9,143 nucleotides of DNA. Source: Clostridia bacterium. Its GTDB lineage: Bacteria; Bacillota; Clostridia; UBA1381. The notes under the pieces are model-generated. The model did not search any database. It was given only the letters and a program-made list of their open reading frames with translations, and was not told where the DNA came from. A program made the position numbers and the translations under genes. Of this stretch, positions 1 through 6,023 are shown one piece after another (position 1 is the stretch's first letter; each line of letters opens with the position of its first letter). The stretch covers positions 1-9,143 of the forward strand of contig CAADSR010000126.1 in assembly GCA_900751685.1 (NCBI GenBank), written 5' to 3'.

Positions 1-266
1 ATCCAGTAGATATCCCCGCCGCTGCGCCGGAACGTGCCCGTATTCCCAAGCTGTAGCAAGAACGGCTGCACGGGGATACTATCCATGATCCTCTGAATGG
101 ACGGTACTTTTTCTTGCTTTACTTCGCCAAGAAAAGCAAGGGTAAGATGAAGGTTTTGACGGGCTGTAAAGTTCCCGCCGCCTGCATTTGCTTTTAGTGC
201 TTCAATGACAGCACACAGCCCGTCTTTGATCTCTTCTGTAAATTGTACCGCAATAAATAACCGCAT
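1..266 (-). CDS. thpR: RNA 2',3'-cyclic phosphodiesterase / 2'-5' RNA ligase, 5' part only
   Basis: The first 88 residues are present; the rest lies beyond the left edge. The family (2H phosphoesterase, ThpR/LigT) opens 2',3'-cyclic phosphate RNA ends or joins 2'-5' linkages in the cytoplasm; its cellular role in bacteria is poorly known. The protein opens MRLFIAVQF, the usual first beta strand, and has the first catalytic HxTx motif as HLTL (His40, Thr42), followed by AFLGEV. The second HxTx motif must lie outside the window. The ATG is preceded by GAAAGGA at 274-280 with a 7-base spacer. The gene follows icd on the same strand, but a strong terminator hairpin ends one base upstream of its ribosome binding site, so expression probably depends on readthrough. 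Family assignment is firm; substrate is unknown. Confidence 0.9.
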   Translation of the reverse strand, partial: MRLFIAVQFTEEIKDGLCAVIEALKANAGGGNFTARQNLHLTLAFLGEVKQEKVPSIQRIMDSIPVQPFLLQLGNTGTFRRSGGDIYW

Positions 267-281
267 TTTTATTTCCTTTCT

Positions 282-324
282 AAAAAGACTGTATTGCAAT
301 ATTTTACCGCAATACAGTCTTTTT
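282..324 (-). terminator. Intrinsic terminator after icd, directly upstream of thpR
   Basis: A perfect 16-bp inverted repeat (282-297 with 309-324) encloses an 11-base loop. The core stem GACTGTATTGC is flanked by A and T runs, so it can work on either strand. It starts 3 bases after the icd stop codon and ends 1 base before the thpR ribosome binding site. It may act as an attenuator that lowers thpR expression relative to acn-icd (inference). Confidence 0.9.
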
Positions 325-326
325 TA

Positions 327-1493
327 TTACATGGATTGAATGGTCTGCATAATATAGTCTGCAAACTCTGCGCCGGTACAGCCATTGTCCCGGCCTGTGA
401 TCACAAGCTTCTTCTCTTCGTACATACAACGGTCTAATGCCTTTTCCAGCTTATCGGCTTGCTCCTGATACCCGATATGGGATAACAACATCACATTTGC
501 ACGGATAATGGAACAAGGGTCCGCGTACTGGGCACGCCCTTCGGAAACCATTCTCGGCGCGCTGCCGTGGATGGCTTCAAACATTGCGTATTTCTTTCCA
601 ATATTTGCGCTGCCGGCTGTTCCCACGCCGCCCTGAAATTCAGCAGCTTCATCTGTTAAAATATCACCATAAAGGTTTGGAAGGACAAGCACCTGGAACT
701 GGGTCCTACGCTTCGGGTCTACTAACTTTGCAGTCATAATATCAATGTACCAATCGTCCAGTTCAATTCCCGGATAATCCTTTGCAACCTCCTGGCAAAT
801 CTTAAGGAACTTACCATCTGTTGTCTTTACCACGTTTGCCTTCGTGACACAGGTCACCCTGGTTTTTCCGTTTTTCTTTGCATAGTCAAATGCTGCCCGG
901 GCGATCCTTTCAGACCCTTCCTGGGTGGTAACAGTGAAATCGACTGCCAGGTCATCATTCACATGAACGCCTTTCGAGCCTACCGCATAGCTGCCCTCTG
1001 TGTTTTCACGGTAAAATGTCCAGTCGATCCCCTGTTCCGGAACCTTGACAGGGCGCACATTCGCAAATAAGTCTAGCGCTTTTCTCATCGCAACATTAGC
1101 GCTTTCAATGTTCGGCCATGGATCGCCCGCTCTTGGTGTTGTTGTAGGTCCTTTTAAAATAACATGGCACTGCTTCAGTTCATCCAGGACGTCGTCCGGG
1201 ATCGCCTTATTTGCAGCCACACGGTTTTCAATGGTCAGCCCGTCAATAACTTTAAAACCAACCTTCCCTTTTTCCACTTCTTCCTTCAGCAAAAATTCAA
1301 GGATCCTCTGTGCTTCATGGGTGATCGCCGGGCCGATCCCATCCCCGCCGCATACACCAATGATTATTTTGTCCAGCTTATCATAGTCAATAAATTCTTT
1401 TTCTGCCTTCATTTTCTCAATCCGCGCCTTTTGCTCTGTCAATACAGACGCAAATTGATCCAATGCTGCTTGAATATCAGCATCATATGCCAT
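327..1493 (-). CDS. icd: Isocitrate dehydrogenase (isocitrate/isopropylmalate dehydrogenase family)
   Basis: This 388-residue cytoplasmic enzyme oxidises and decarboxylates isocitrate to 2-oxoglutarate. After an N-terminal extension of about 40 residues come GGDGIGP (49-55), the substrate loop SANVAMRKALDLFANVRP (131-148; Ser131, Asn133, Arg137, Arg147), YRENTEG (161-167), Lys218, metal-binding Asp251, Asp277 and Asp281 (NLYGDILTDEAAEFQGG), and HGSAP (309-313). The SxNxxxR loop favours isocitrate over isopropylmalate. The two residues after HGSAP, which separate NADP enzymes (Lys-Tyr in E. coli) from NAD enzymes (Asp-Ile), are Arg314-Met315, so the cofactor cannot be called. The gene lies 12 bases behind aconitase, and its ribosome binding site AGGAGGA (1501-1507) overlaps the aconitase stop codon, which suggests translational coupling. 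No citrate synthase gene is visible here. Confidence 0.93.
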   Translation of the reverse strand: MAYDADIQAALDQFASVLTEQKARIEKMKAEKEFIDYDKLDKIIIGVCGGDGIGPAITHEAQRILEFLLKEEVEKGKVGFKVIDGLTIENRVAANKAIPDDVLDELKQCHVILKGPTTTPRAGDPWPNIESANVAMRKALDLFANVRPVKVPEQGIDWTFYRENTEGSYAVGSKGVHVNDDLAVDFTVTTQEGSERIARAAFDYAKKNGKTRVTCVTKANVVKTTDGKFLKICQEVAKDYPGIELDDWYIDIMTAKLVDPKRRTQFQVLVLPNLYGDILTDEAAEFQGGVGTAGSANIGKKYAMFEAIHGSAPRMVSEGRAQYADPCSIIRANVMLLSHIGYQEQADKLEKALDRCMYEEKKLVITGRDNGCTGAEFADYIMQTIQSM

Positions 1494-1500
1494 TATTAAG

Positions 1501-1507
1501 TCCTCCT
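1501..1507 (-). promoter_or_regulatory. icd ribosome binding site overlapping the aconitase stop codon
   Basis: Read on the minus strand, TAGGAGGA holds both the TAG stop of aconitase and a full AGGAGGA Shine-Dalgarno sequence, 7 bases before the icd ATG. Ribosomes finishing aconitase would cover or expose this site, so output of the two enzymes is probably coupled. Confidence 0.8.
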
Positions 1508-3437
1508 ATGCGTTATTTTTTGTATAGTTCAGTAATCCACCGGCATAAAGCATCTCTTTCTGACGGCTTGATACAGATACTGCTGCTTCAAAAGTAAACC
1601 CTTTTGTCTTATTTTCCACTTTGACCGTATCTCCAGCCTTTAACTGGCCTACAATGTCTTCAATGACTAAGACATCCATTTGGTCAATTTTATCATAATC
1701 TGCCTCGTTTACAAAAGTCATAGGCACGATCCCTGCATTCACAAGGTTTGCCATATGGATCCTTGCAAAGGATTTTGTAATAACCACTTTTACGCCCAGA
1801 TACAACGGAGCCAGCGCAGCATGCTCCCTGGAAGAACCCTGCCCATAATTAGAACCGCCTACAATAATACTTTTCCCTAAGGAAAGCGCACGTTCCGGGA
1901 AGGATTCATCGCATACAGCAAAGCAATGCTTTGAAATTTCCGGGATATTAGAACGCAGCGGAAGGATTTTTGCTCCTGCGGGCATGATATGGTCTGTTGT
2001 AATATTGTCCCCAACTTTCAGCGCGCAAGGTGCTTCAATTGTTTCCATCAGCGGCCCAGATACTGGGAACGGCTTGATGTTCGGTCCTCTAAGTACCTCT
2101 ACAGAATCCATTTCTGCTTCCGGAACCGGCGCTACGATCATATTATCATTGACTGAAAATTCCTCCGGAAGGTTAAATTCCGGCATCTCTCCCAAATCAC
2201 GCGGGTCTGTCAGCACACCTGTGAGTGCAGAAGCCGCCGCCATTTCCGGGGATACAAGGTAAATTTGCCCGTCTTTTGTGCCGGAACGTCCTTCAAAATT
2301 GCGGTTGAACGTCCGCAGGGAGATCCCCTTCGAATTAGGTGACTGCCCCATTCCAATACACGGCCCGCAGGCACTTTCCAGGATCCTTGCGCCTGCTTCG
2401 ATCATAACAGATAAGGCGCCGTTTTCTGCCAGCATATTCAATACTTGTTTGGAGCCCGGCGCAATGGATAAGGAAACGTCCGGATGCACTGTTTTTCCTT
2501 TTAAAATATGGGCCACTTTAAGCATATCCAAAAGGGATGAGTTTGTACATGAGCCGATACAAACCTGGTCAACCTTAAGATTTCCAATTTCTTTTACAGA
2601 CTTTACATTGTCCGGAGAATGAGGGCATGCAGCCAATGGTACAAGCTCGCTTAGGTTGATCTGTACAACCTGGTCATAAACAGCATCCGCATCTGCTGAA
2701 AGCGGTGTATAATCCTGCTCCCGCTGCTGTGCCTTCAAGAATTGGCGGGTAATCTCATCGGATGGGAAAACAGAAGTCGTAGCTCCTAATTCCGCTCCCA
2801 TGTTTGTGAGCGTAGCACGTTCCGGAACAGATAAGGTCTTTACGCCTTCGCCGCAATATTCAATAACTTTCCCCACGCCGCCTTTTACGGACAAACGCTT
2901 CAATACTTCAAGGATCACATCTTTTGCCGCGACCCATGGGGAAAGCTTTCCAGTCAGCTCCACCTTAACGATCTCAGGGCAGGTGATATAATAGGTCCCG
3001 CCGCCCATCGCAACTGCAACGTCCATTCCTCCGGCGCCGATGGCGATCATACCGATCCCGCCGCCCGTCGGGGTATGGCTATCAGAGCCAATCAGGGTCT
3101 TTCCCGGGACTCCAAACCGCTCCAGGTGAACCTGGTGGCAGATCCCATTGCCTGGCCGTGAAAAATAAATCCCATGCTTTTTTGCTACACTCCCGATAAA
3201 ACGGTGGTCATCTGCATTTTCAAAACCGCTTTGCAGCGTATTATGGTCAATATAAGCAACGGAACGTTCTGTTTTTACCCTTGGAACACCCATTGCCTCA
3301 AATTCTAAGTAAGCCATTGTCCCCGTGGCGTCCTGGGTCAAGGTCTGGTCAATTTTGATCCCGATCTCAGAACCTTTTACCATCTCACCCTCTACCAGAT
3401 GTGCTTTCAGTATCTTTTCTGTCAGCGTTAATCCCAT
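1506..3437 (-). CDS. acn: Aconitate hydratase, short (Aquifex-type) form
   Basis: Aconitase interconverts citrate and isocitrate through a [4Fe-4S] cluster. From the start preferred here it has 643 residues, matching the short aconitase/homoaconitase-like class rather than the ~890-residue AcnA type. Visible motifs: IDHNTLQ (about 64-70), GSDSHTPTGGG (117-127), cluster ligands Cys297 in CIGSCTNSS and Cys357/Cys360 in ACGPCIGMG, then the swivel domain with GDNITTDHIMPAG (about 476-488), YGQGSSREHAAL (Arg537) and SFARIHMANLVNAGIVP. An ATG 13 codons upstream (3476) is in frame, but it lies at about -4 relative to the transcription start predicted from the promoter at 3479-3507. The ATG at 3437 instead has GGAGGAG (3444-3450) 6 bases ahead. 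It heads an operon with icd. Confidence 0.95.
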   Translation of the reverse strand: MGLTLTEKILKAHLVEGEMVKGSEIGIKIDQTLTQDATGTMAYLEFEAMGVPRVKTERSVAYIDHNTLQSGFENADDHRFIGSVAKKHGIYFSRPGNGICHQVHLERFGVPGKTLIGSDSHTPTGGGIGMIAIGAGGMDVAVAMGGGTYYITCPEIVKVELTGKLSPWVAAKDVILEVLKRLSVKGGVGKVIEYCGEGVKTLSVPERATLTNMGAELGATTSVFPSDEITRQFLKAQQREQDYTPLSADADAVYDQVVQINLSELVPLAACPHSPDNVKSVKEIGNLKVDQVCIGSCTNSSLLDMLKVAHILKGKTVHPDVSLSIAPGSKQVLNMLAENGALSVMIEAGARILESACGPCIGMGQSPNSKGISLRTFNRNFEGRSGTKDGQIYLVSPEMAAASALTGVLTDPRDLGEMPEFNLPEEFSVNDNMIVAPVPEAEMDSVEVLRGPNIKPFPVSGPLMETIEAPCALKVGDNITTDHIMPAGAKILPLRSNIPEISKHCFAVCDESFPERALSLGKSIIVGGSNYGQGSSREHAALAPLYLGVKVVITKSFARIHMANLVNAGIVPMTFVNEADYDKIDQMDVLVIEDIVGQLKAGDTVKVENKTKGFTFEAAVSVSSRQKEMLYAGGLLNYTKNNA

Positions 3438-3443
3438 ATATTT

Positions 3444-3450
3444 CTCCTCC
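3444..3450 (-). promoter_or_regulatory. Ribosome binding site that sets the aconitase start
   Basis: GGAGGAG on the minus strand, 6 bases before ATG 3437, is an almost ideal Shine-Dalgarno sequence. In the longer reading it would fall inside the coding region (residues Lys-Glu-Glu-Glu-Lys). This argues for the shorter protein. Confidence 0.85.
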
Positions 3451-3478
3451 TCTTTCAGCATTCGACTTTCTGCCATTT

Positions 3479-3507
3479 ATTTTATACAATTTCATATTAT
3501 TTGTCAA
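3479..3507 (-). promoter_or_regulatory. Sigma-A promoter of the acn-icd operon
   Basis: A perfect -35 box TTGACA (3502-3507), a 17-base spacer and a -10 box TAAAAT (3479-3484) read on the minus strand. Transcription should start near 3472, giving a leader of about 35 bases before the aconitase ATG at 3437. I saw no clear operator palindrome around it. Confidence 0.85.
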
Positions 3508-3524
3508 GCTGTTTCACCTCACCA

Positions 3525-3552
3525 TTAGGACGGTTCTATCATATAGTATAAT
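3525..3552 (+). promoter_or_regulatory. Sigma-A promoter of the small membrane protein gene
   Basis: A perfect -10 TATAAT (3547-3552) is preceded, 16 bases upstream, by a weak -35 TTAGGA (3525-3530). The start would be near 3559, leaving a leader of about 20 bases before the ATG at 3580. It diverges from the acn promoter, and about 17 bases separate the two -35 boxes. Confidence 0.6.
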
Positions 3553-3579
3553 AAATAATCATTTTCAGGGGGTGCTATT

Positions 3580-3885
3580 ATGCTATATTCTGTTATTTTA
3601 TCCTTCCTCTCAGTATTCGCTGTCTGCGGTATTACACTGCTGGTCAAAGAGGGGGTCAAATATCTCCTTCACAAACAAATCTCGGCCTCCTATGTCGTTA
3701 TGTCTGTAAAAGAAAAAGAAGAAAACATTGAGCCGGTCCTCCGCAGCCTGCTGCTGGAGTATCCCCGGGCCAGTATTTTTGTTATTACGCCGGAGGAGGA
3801 TGTGCAAAATAATATGATCCTGTCCAAGATGGAAAAAGACGATGCACGGGTCCATCCATTGATCCGGGCAGCAGGAGGTCGCTGA
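3580..3885 (+). CDS. Small membrane-anchored protein of unknown function
   Basis: This 101-residue protein has one hydrophobic N-terminal segment (about 3-22), then Lys/His-rich residues (KEGVKYLLHK), so the remainder is probably cytoplasmic. The soluble part has an alternating strand-helix pattern: SYVVMSVKEKEENIEPVLRS (36-55), then ASIFVIT (64-70), then a charged helix. This resembles the first strand and helix of family 2 (GT-A) glycosyltransferases, but the acidic catalytic motif expected after the second strand is absent (ITPEEDV), and the protein is far too short. I infer a non-catalytic relic or an independent small domain and assign no function. The ATG follows AGGGGGTG (3567-3574) at good spacing and a sigma-A promoter. 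Its own unit ends in a bidirectional terminator. It is a real gene with high probability; its role is unknown. Confidence 0.8.
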   Translation: MLYSVILSFLSVFAVCGITLLVKEGVKYLLHKQISASYVVMSVKEKEENIEPVLRSLLLEYPRASIFVITPEEDVQNNMILSKMEKDDARVHPLIRAAGGR

Positions 3886-3941
3886 CCTACATAAGCACAC
3901 AAATATATTTATCGTTGCCATTTTCTTTATTGCTTCTACCA

Positions 3942-3982
3942 AAAAAGCAAGGGAAACTGAAAATCAGTTTCCCTTGCTTTTT
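3942..3982. terminator. Bidirectional intrinsic terminator between convergent units
   Basis: A perfect 19-bp inverted repeat (3942-3960 with 3964-3982) has a 3-base AAA loop. The stem core GCAAGGGAAACTGA is bounded by an A run on one side and a T run on the other, so it can stop transcripts from both sides: the small membrane protein gene from the left and the nfeD-slipin-comEA operon from the right. Its right end overlaps the comEA-like stop codon by two bases. Confidence 0.95.
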
Positions 3983-4355
3983 ATTCTACAATGATCAGTT
4001 CCTTGAGCTGCTCAAACTTCTTCTGCCCAATGCCCTCTACATTCATTAATTCTTCCGGCGCATAAAAATCACCGTGTTCTTCACGGTAACGGACAATACG
4101 CTCCGCATAAGAAGCACCGATCCCCGGAAGGGTATCCAATTCTTCTACGGTCGCTGTATTGATATTAATTTTTCCCTCCGCTGTTTTTTCCTGGGGCATA
4201 TGGTCTGGGTTTGGAGTATCTGAAACCGTCTGTACCGTCATTAGGAAACGGTTATTGTTCTGCCATAGATATTCCAAGCCATATCCCAATAAGGTGATCA
4301 GGATAATGGAAAGGGCAATCAATATCCATTTCCCACGTTTCTTGATAATAAGCAT
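3981..4355 (-). CDS. ComEA-like membrane-anchored helix-hairpin-helix protein
   Basis: This 124-residue protein has a short basic start (KKRGK), one transmembrane segment (about 9-27), a linker of about 33 residues, and a C-terminal ComEA-type (HhH)2 domain from GKININTATVEELDTLPGIG (61-80) to LMNVEGIGQKKFEQL (103-117). ComEA proteins bind double-stranded DNA outside the membrane during natural transformation. This one lacks the extra oligomerisation/SLBB-like domain found between anchor and HhH in Bacillus ComEA, so it is a minimal version. No comEC or comEB is seen beside it; it is the third gene of an nfeD-slipin operon. Only 5 bases separate it from the slipin stop, and no good Shine-Dalgarno is visible, so it is probably translated by reinitiation. 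The domain call is firm; a role in DNA uptake is inferred. Confidence 0.88.
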   Translation of the reverse strand: MLIIKKRGKWILIALSIILITLLGYGLEYLWQNNNRFLMTVQTVSDTPNPDHMPQEKTAEGKININTATVEELDTLPGIGASYAERIVRYREEHGDFYAPEELMNVEGIGQKKFEQLKELIIVE

Positions 4356-4360
4356 GTTTC

Positions 4361-5248
4361 TTATTTAGCGTCTGTCATAAATTCTTTTAGTGAGGTCGCA
4401 AGGCCTGCAATCCCTTGGATTTGAGACGGGATAATGATTTTAGTCGCTTTTCCGTCCGCTGCTTTTTCAAAGCTTTCCAATGCCTTGATCGAAATATAGG
4501 CTTCCGACGGTTTAGAATCGTTGATTTTACGGATCCCTTCTGCAACCGCAGTTTGAACCGTCAAAATAGCCTCTGCTTCTCCCTCTGCTTCACGGATGGC
4601 AGCCTGCTTTTTGGCTTCCGCACGTAAGATCGCAGCGGCTTTCTCCCCTTCTGCCATCAACACAGCAGACTTCTTTTCCCCTTCTGCACGAAGGATTGAC
4701 TCACGGCGTTCCCGCTCTGCCTTCATCTGTTTTTCCATAGCGTCTTGGATCTCACGCGGCGGAATAATATTTTTCAGTTCCACACGGTTGATCTTGATCC
4801 CCCACGGGTCTGTTGCCTCATCCAGGATAGCGCGCATTTTTGTATTCACGGTATCTCTTGAGGTCAAGGTCTCATCCAGCTCTAAATCACCAATAATGTT
4901 ACGCAAGGTCGTTGCGGTCAAATTCTCAATCGCCATCATAGGGCGTTCTACGCCATAGGTATAGAGCTTAGGATCTGTAATTTGATAATAAACCACGGTA
5001 TCAATCTGCATGGTCACATTGTCCTTCGTAATGACCGGCTGAGGCGGGAAATCAACCACGTGCTCTTTTAAGCTGACTTTTTTTGCGATCCGGTCGATAA
5101 AAGGCGTCTTTACATGAAGGCCTACGCCCCATGTCGTATGGTAGCCTCCAAAACGTTCCAGGATATAAGCATGTGCCTGCGGCACAATTTTGATATTGGC
5201 AATAACGATGATAATCACTAATAATACTAAACCTAATAAAATAAGCAT
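4361..5248 (-). CDS. SPFH-domain slipin/stomatin-like membrane scaffold protein (QmcA-type)
   Basis: This 295-residue protein has an N-terminal hydrophobic anchor (2-18), the SPFH/Band 7 domain (about 19-165, with VPQAHAYILERFGGYH and the region ending in GIKINRVELKNIIPPREIQ), then a long charged Ala/Glu-rich helix (about 165-240) with repeated AEGEK-type units that should form a coiled coil for oligomerisation. The C-terminal tail is less charged. Such proteins assemble large membrane rings or microdomains and are usually encoded beside an NfeD partner, as here: the start codon overlaps the nfeD stop in TAATG. AAAGGGG lies about 10 bases before the ATG. Clients such as the FtsH protease are known for QmcA-class relatives, but none can be read from this sequence. 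Confidence 0.93.
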   Translation of the reverse strand: MLILLGLVLLVIIIVIANIKIVPQAHAYILERFGGYHTTWGVGLHVKTPFIDRIAKKVSLKEHVVDFPPQPVITKDNVTMQIDTVVYYQITDPKLYTYGVERPMMAIENLTATTLRNIIGDLELDETLTSRDTVNTKMRAILDEATDPWGIKINRVELKNIIPPREIQDAMEKQMKAERERRESILRAEGEKKSAVLMAEGEKAAAILRAEAKKQAAIREAEGEAEAILTVQTAVAEGIRKINDSKPSEAYISIKALESFEKAADGKATKIIIPSQIQGIAGLATSLKEFMTDAK

Positions 5249-5700
5249 TATTTTTGTTCCCCTTTCTTCTCTGAAGGCTTTTTCACCATCAGTTTTACAC
5301 CTTCCACACGGTCTACTACGACGACTTCACCAACGGGAATCGGCTCCCCGCTACAGCTTCTTGCAGTCCATACCATACCGTCCACTTTCGCTTCCCCATG
5401 ATTCTCAACATTGCATATGGCATCAGTGATCATGGCTTCTCTCCCGACCAAGCTGTCCACATTTGTTTTGAGTATTGAACCATTGCGCATTTTCTTCACA
5501 AACGGCCTTGTTGCAATCAATAACAGCGCTGCCAGAACTAAAAATACCACGAGCTGCACTGTAAAATCTGCGCCAAGTGCATAAGCGATTAAACCGCCGA
5601 TTGCCCCTCCTGCAAACCAAATACTGACTAATTGATAGGTGAGCATCTCCAATACTGCAAACACCACCACTGCAATCAACCAAAGAATGCCCAAATTCAT
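5248..5700 (-). CDS. NfeD-family membrane protein (short form, slipin partner)
   Basis: From the start chosen here the protein has 150 residues: three hydrophobic segments (about 3-21, 24-42, 47-65), a basic turn (RPFVKKMRN) and a C-terminal soluble OB-fold domain (about 82-141) with LVGREAMITDAI, GEAKVDGMVWTARS and VGEVVVVDRVEGVKLMV. This is the short NfeD1b type without the ClpP-like protease domain, which normally works with an SPFH protein; the slipin gene follows with a one-base overlap. An in-frame TTG at 5718 would add six residues, but AAAGGGGG (5708-5715) sits 7 bases ahead of ATG 5700 and would lie inside the longer reading. It is the first gene of the operon. Confidence 0.92.
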   Translation of the reverse strand: MNLGILWLIAVVVFAVLEMLTYQLVSIWFAGGAIGGLIAYALGADFTVQLVVFLVLAALLLIATRPFVKKMRNGSILKTNVDSLVGREAMITDAICNVENHGEAKVDGMVWTARSCSGEPIPVGEVVVVDRVEGVKLMVKKPSEKKGEQK

Positions 5701-5716
5701 TGCGATTCCCCCTTTC

Positions 5717-5735
5717 AAGGAAACTTTATTTCCTT
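5717..5735 (-). promoter_or_regulatory. 5'-terminal hairpin in the nfeD leader
   Basis: AAGGAAA (5717-5723) pairs with TTTCCTT (5729-5735) around a 5-base loop. The predicted transcription start is near 5735, so the mRNA would begin with this 7-bp hairpin, followed directly by the Shine-Dalgarno sequence. Such 5' stems can protect a transcript from 5'-end decay (inference). Confidence 0.45.
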
Positions 5736-5741
5736 ACCGCT

Positions 5742-5770
5742 ATTATACTATATCTATTTTTAAAAATCAA
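5742..5770 (-). promoter_or_regulatory. Sigma-A promoter of the nfeD-slipin-comEA operon
   Basis: Read on the minus strand: -35 TTGATT (5765-5770), a 17-base spacer and a perfect -10 TATAAT (5742-5747). It diverges from the spoVM-like unit. Confidence 0.75.
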
Positions 5771-5811
5771 TCATTTTACTGCAAATACTAATCACATATT
5801 TATCCCTGGAA

Positions 5812-5824
5812 CATATATTATAAT
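5812..5824 (+). promoter_or_regulatory. Candidate promoter of the spoVM-like unit: overlapping sigma-E/sigma-K-like and sigma-A-like -10 boxes
   Basis: CATATATT (5812-5819) fits the -10 pattern of the mother-cell sporulation factors sigma-E (CATAnAnT) and sigma-K (CATAnnnTA, using the following A). It overlaps a TATAAT (5819-5824) that would fit sigma-A, but the sequence 17 bases upstream of TATAAT (ATATTT) is a poor -35. An ATATT-containing stretch at 5794-5800 resembles a sigma-E -35 but is closer (11 bases) than usual. The sigma choice is a suggestion supported by the gene's identity. Confidence 0.4.
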
Positions 5825-5855
5825 TAGAAAAAGTTTTACGAATAGAGGTGTTCAT

Positions 5856-6008
5856 ATGCTTCTGCGTTGTTGTAAAGCAATCGGCCTGACAGCACTTGCT
5901 TTTTGTCTTGGTGTGATTGCCGGCTTGTTTCTTCCGATTGCCGTTGTTGCAATCCTGGAAACATTGATGATTATCTTGTTGGGATATTGTTGTTTGTTCA
6001 AATGGTAG
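5856..6008 (+). CDS. 50-residue hydrophobic membrane peptide upstream of spoVM-like gene
   Basis: This very small protein starts at ATG 5856, preceded by AGAGGTG (5844-5850) at a 5-base spacing. It is almost wholly hydrophobic, with two likely membrane segments (about 8-25 and 28-44) separated by a Leu-Pro turn (GLFLP, 23-27). It has paired cysteines at both ends (Cys5-Cys6 and Cys45-Cys46) plus Cys17, and few charges: Arg4, Lys7, Glu35 and Lys49. The reading frame is open upstream to 5700, but no ribosome binding site supports a longer protein. It lies 15 bases before the SpoVM-like gene and shares its promoter region and terminator, so it is probably part of the same sporulation unit. I do not recognise a family and assign no function. 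Confidence 0.72.
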   Translation: MLLRCCKAIGLTALAFCLGVIAGLFLPIAVVAILETLMIILLGYCCLFKW

Positions 6009-6023
6009 AAGGAGGAATTTATT

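Noticed and set aside
1045..1499. Plus-strand open frames opposite isocitrate dehydrogenase (1045-1386, 1164-1499)
   Set aside because: They are antisense shadows of a gene with strong motifs; no ribosome sites or recognisable domains.
1680..3709. Plus-strand open frames opposite aconitase and across its promoter (for example 2278-2622 and 3401-3709)
   Set aside because: They lie within the complement of aconitase or run through the divergent promoters, have no suitable ribosome binding site and show no family features.
3610..3942. Minus-strand open frames opposite the 101-residue membrane protein
   Set aside because: The plus frame has promoter, ribosome site, membrane segment and terminator; the minus frames have none and contain low-complexity Phe runs.
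5700..5855. Upstream extension of the 50-residue peptide to a 102-residue protein
   Set aside because: The extension crosses the nfeD promoter and the unit's own -10 boxes and has no ribosome site, while AGAGGTG precedes the ATG at 5856.
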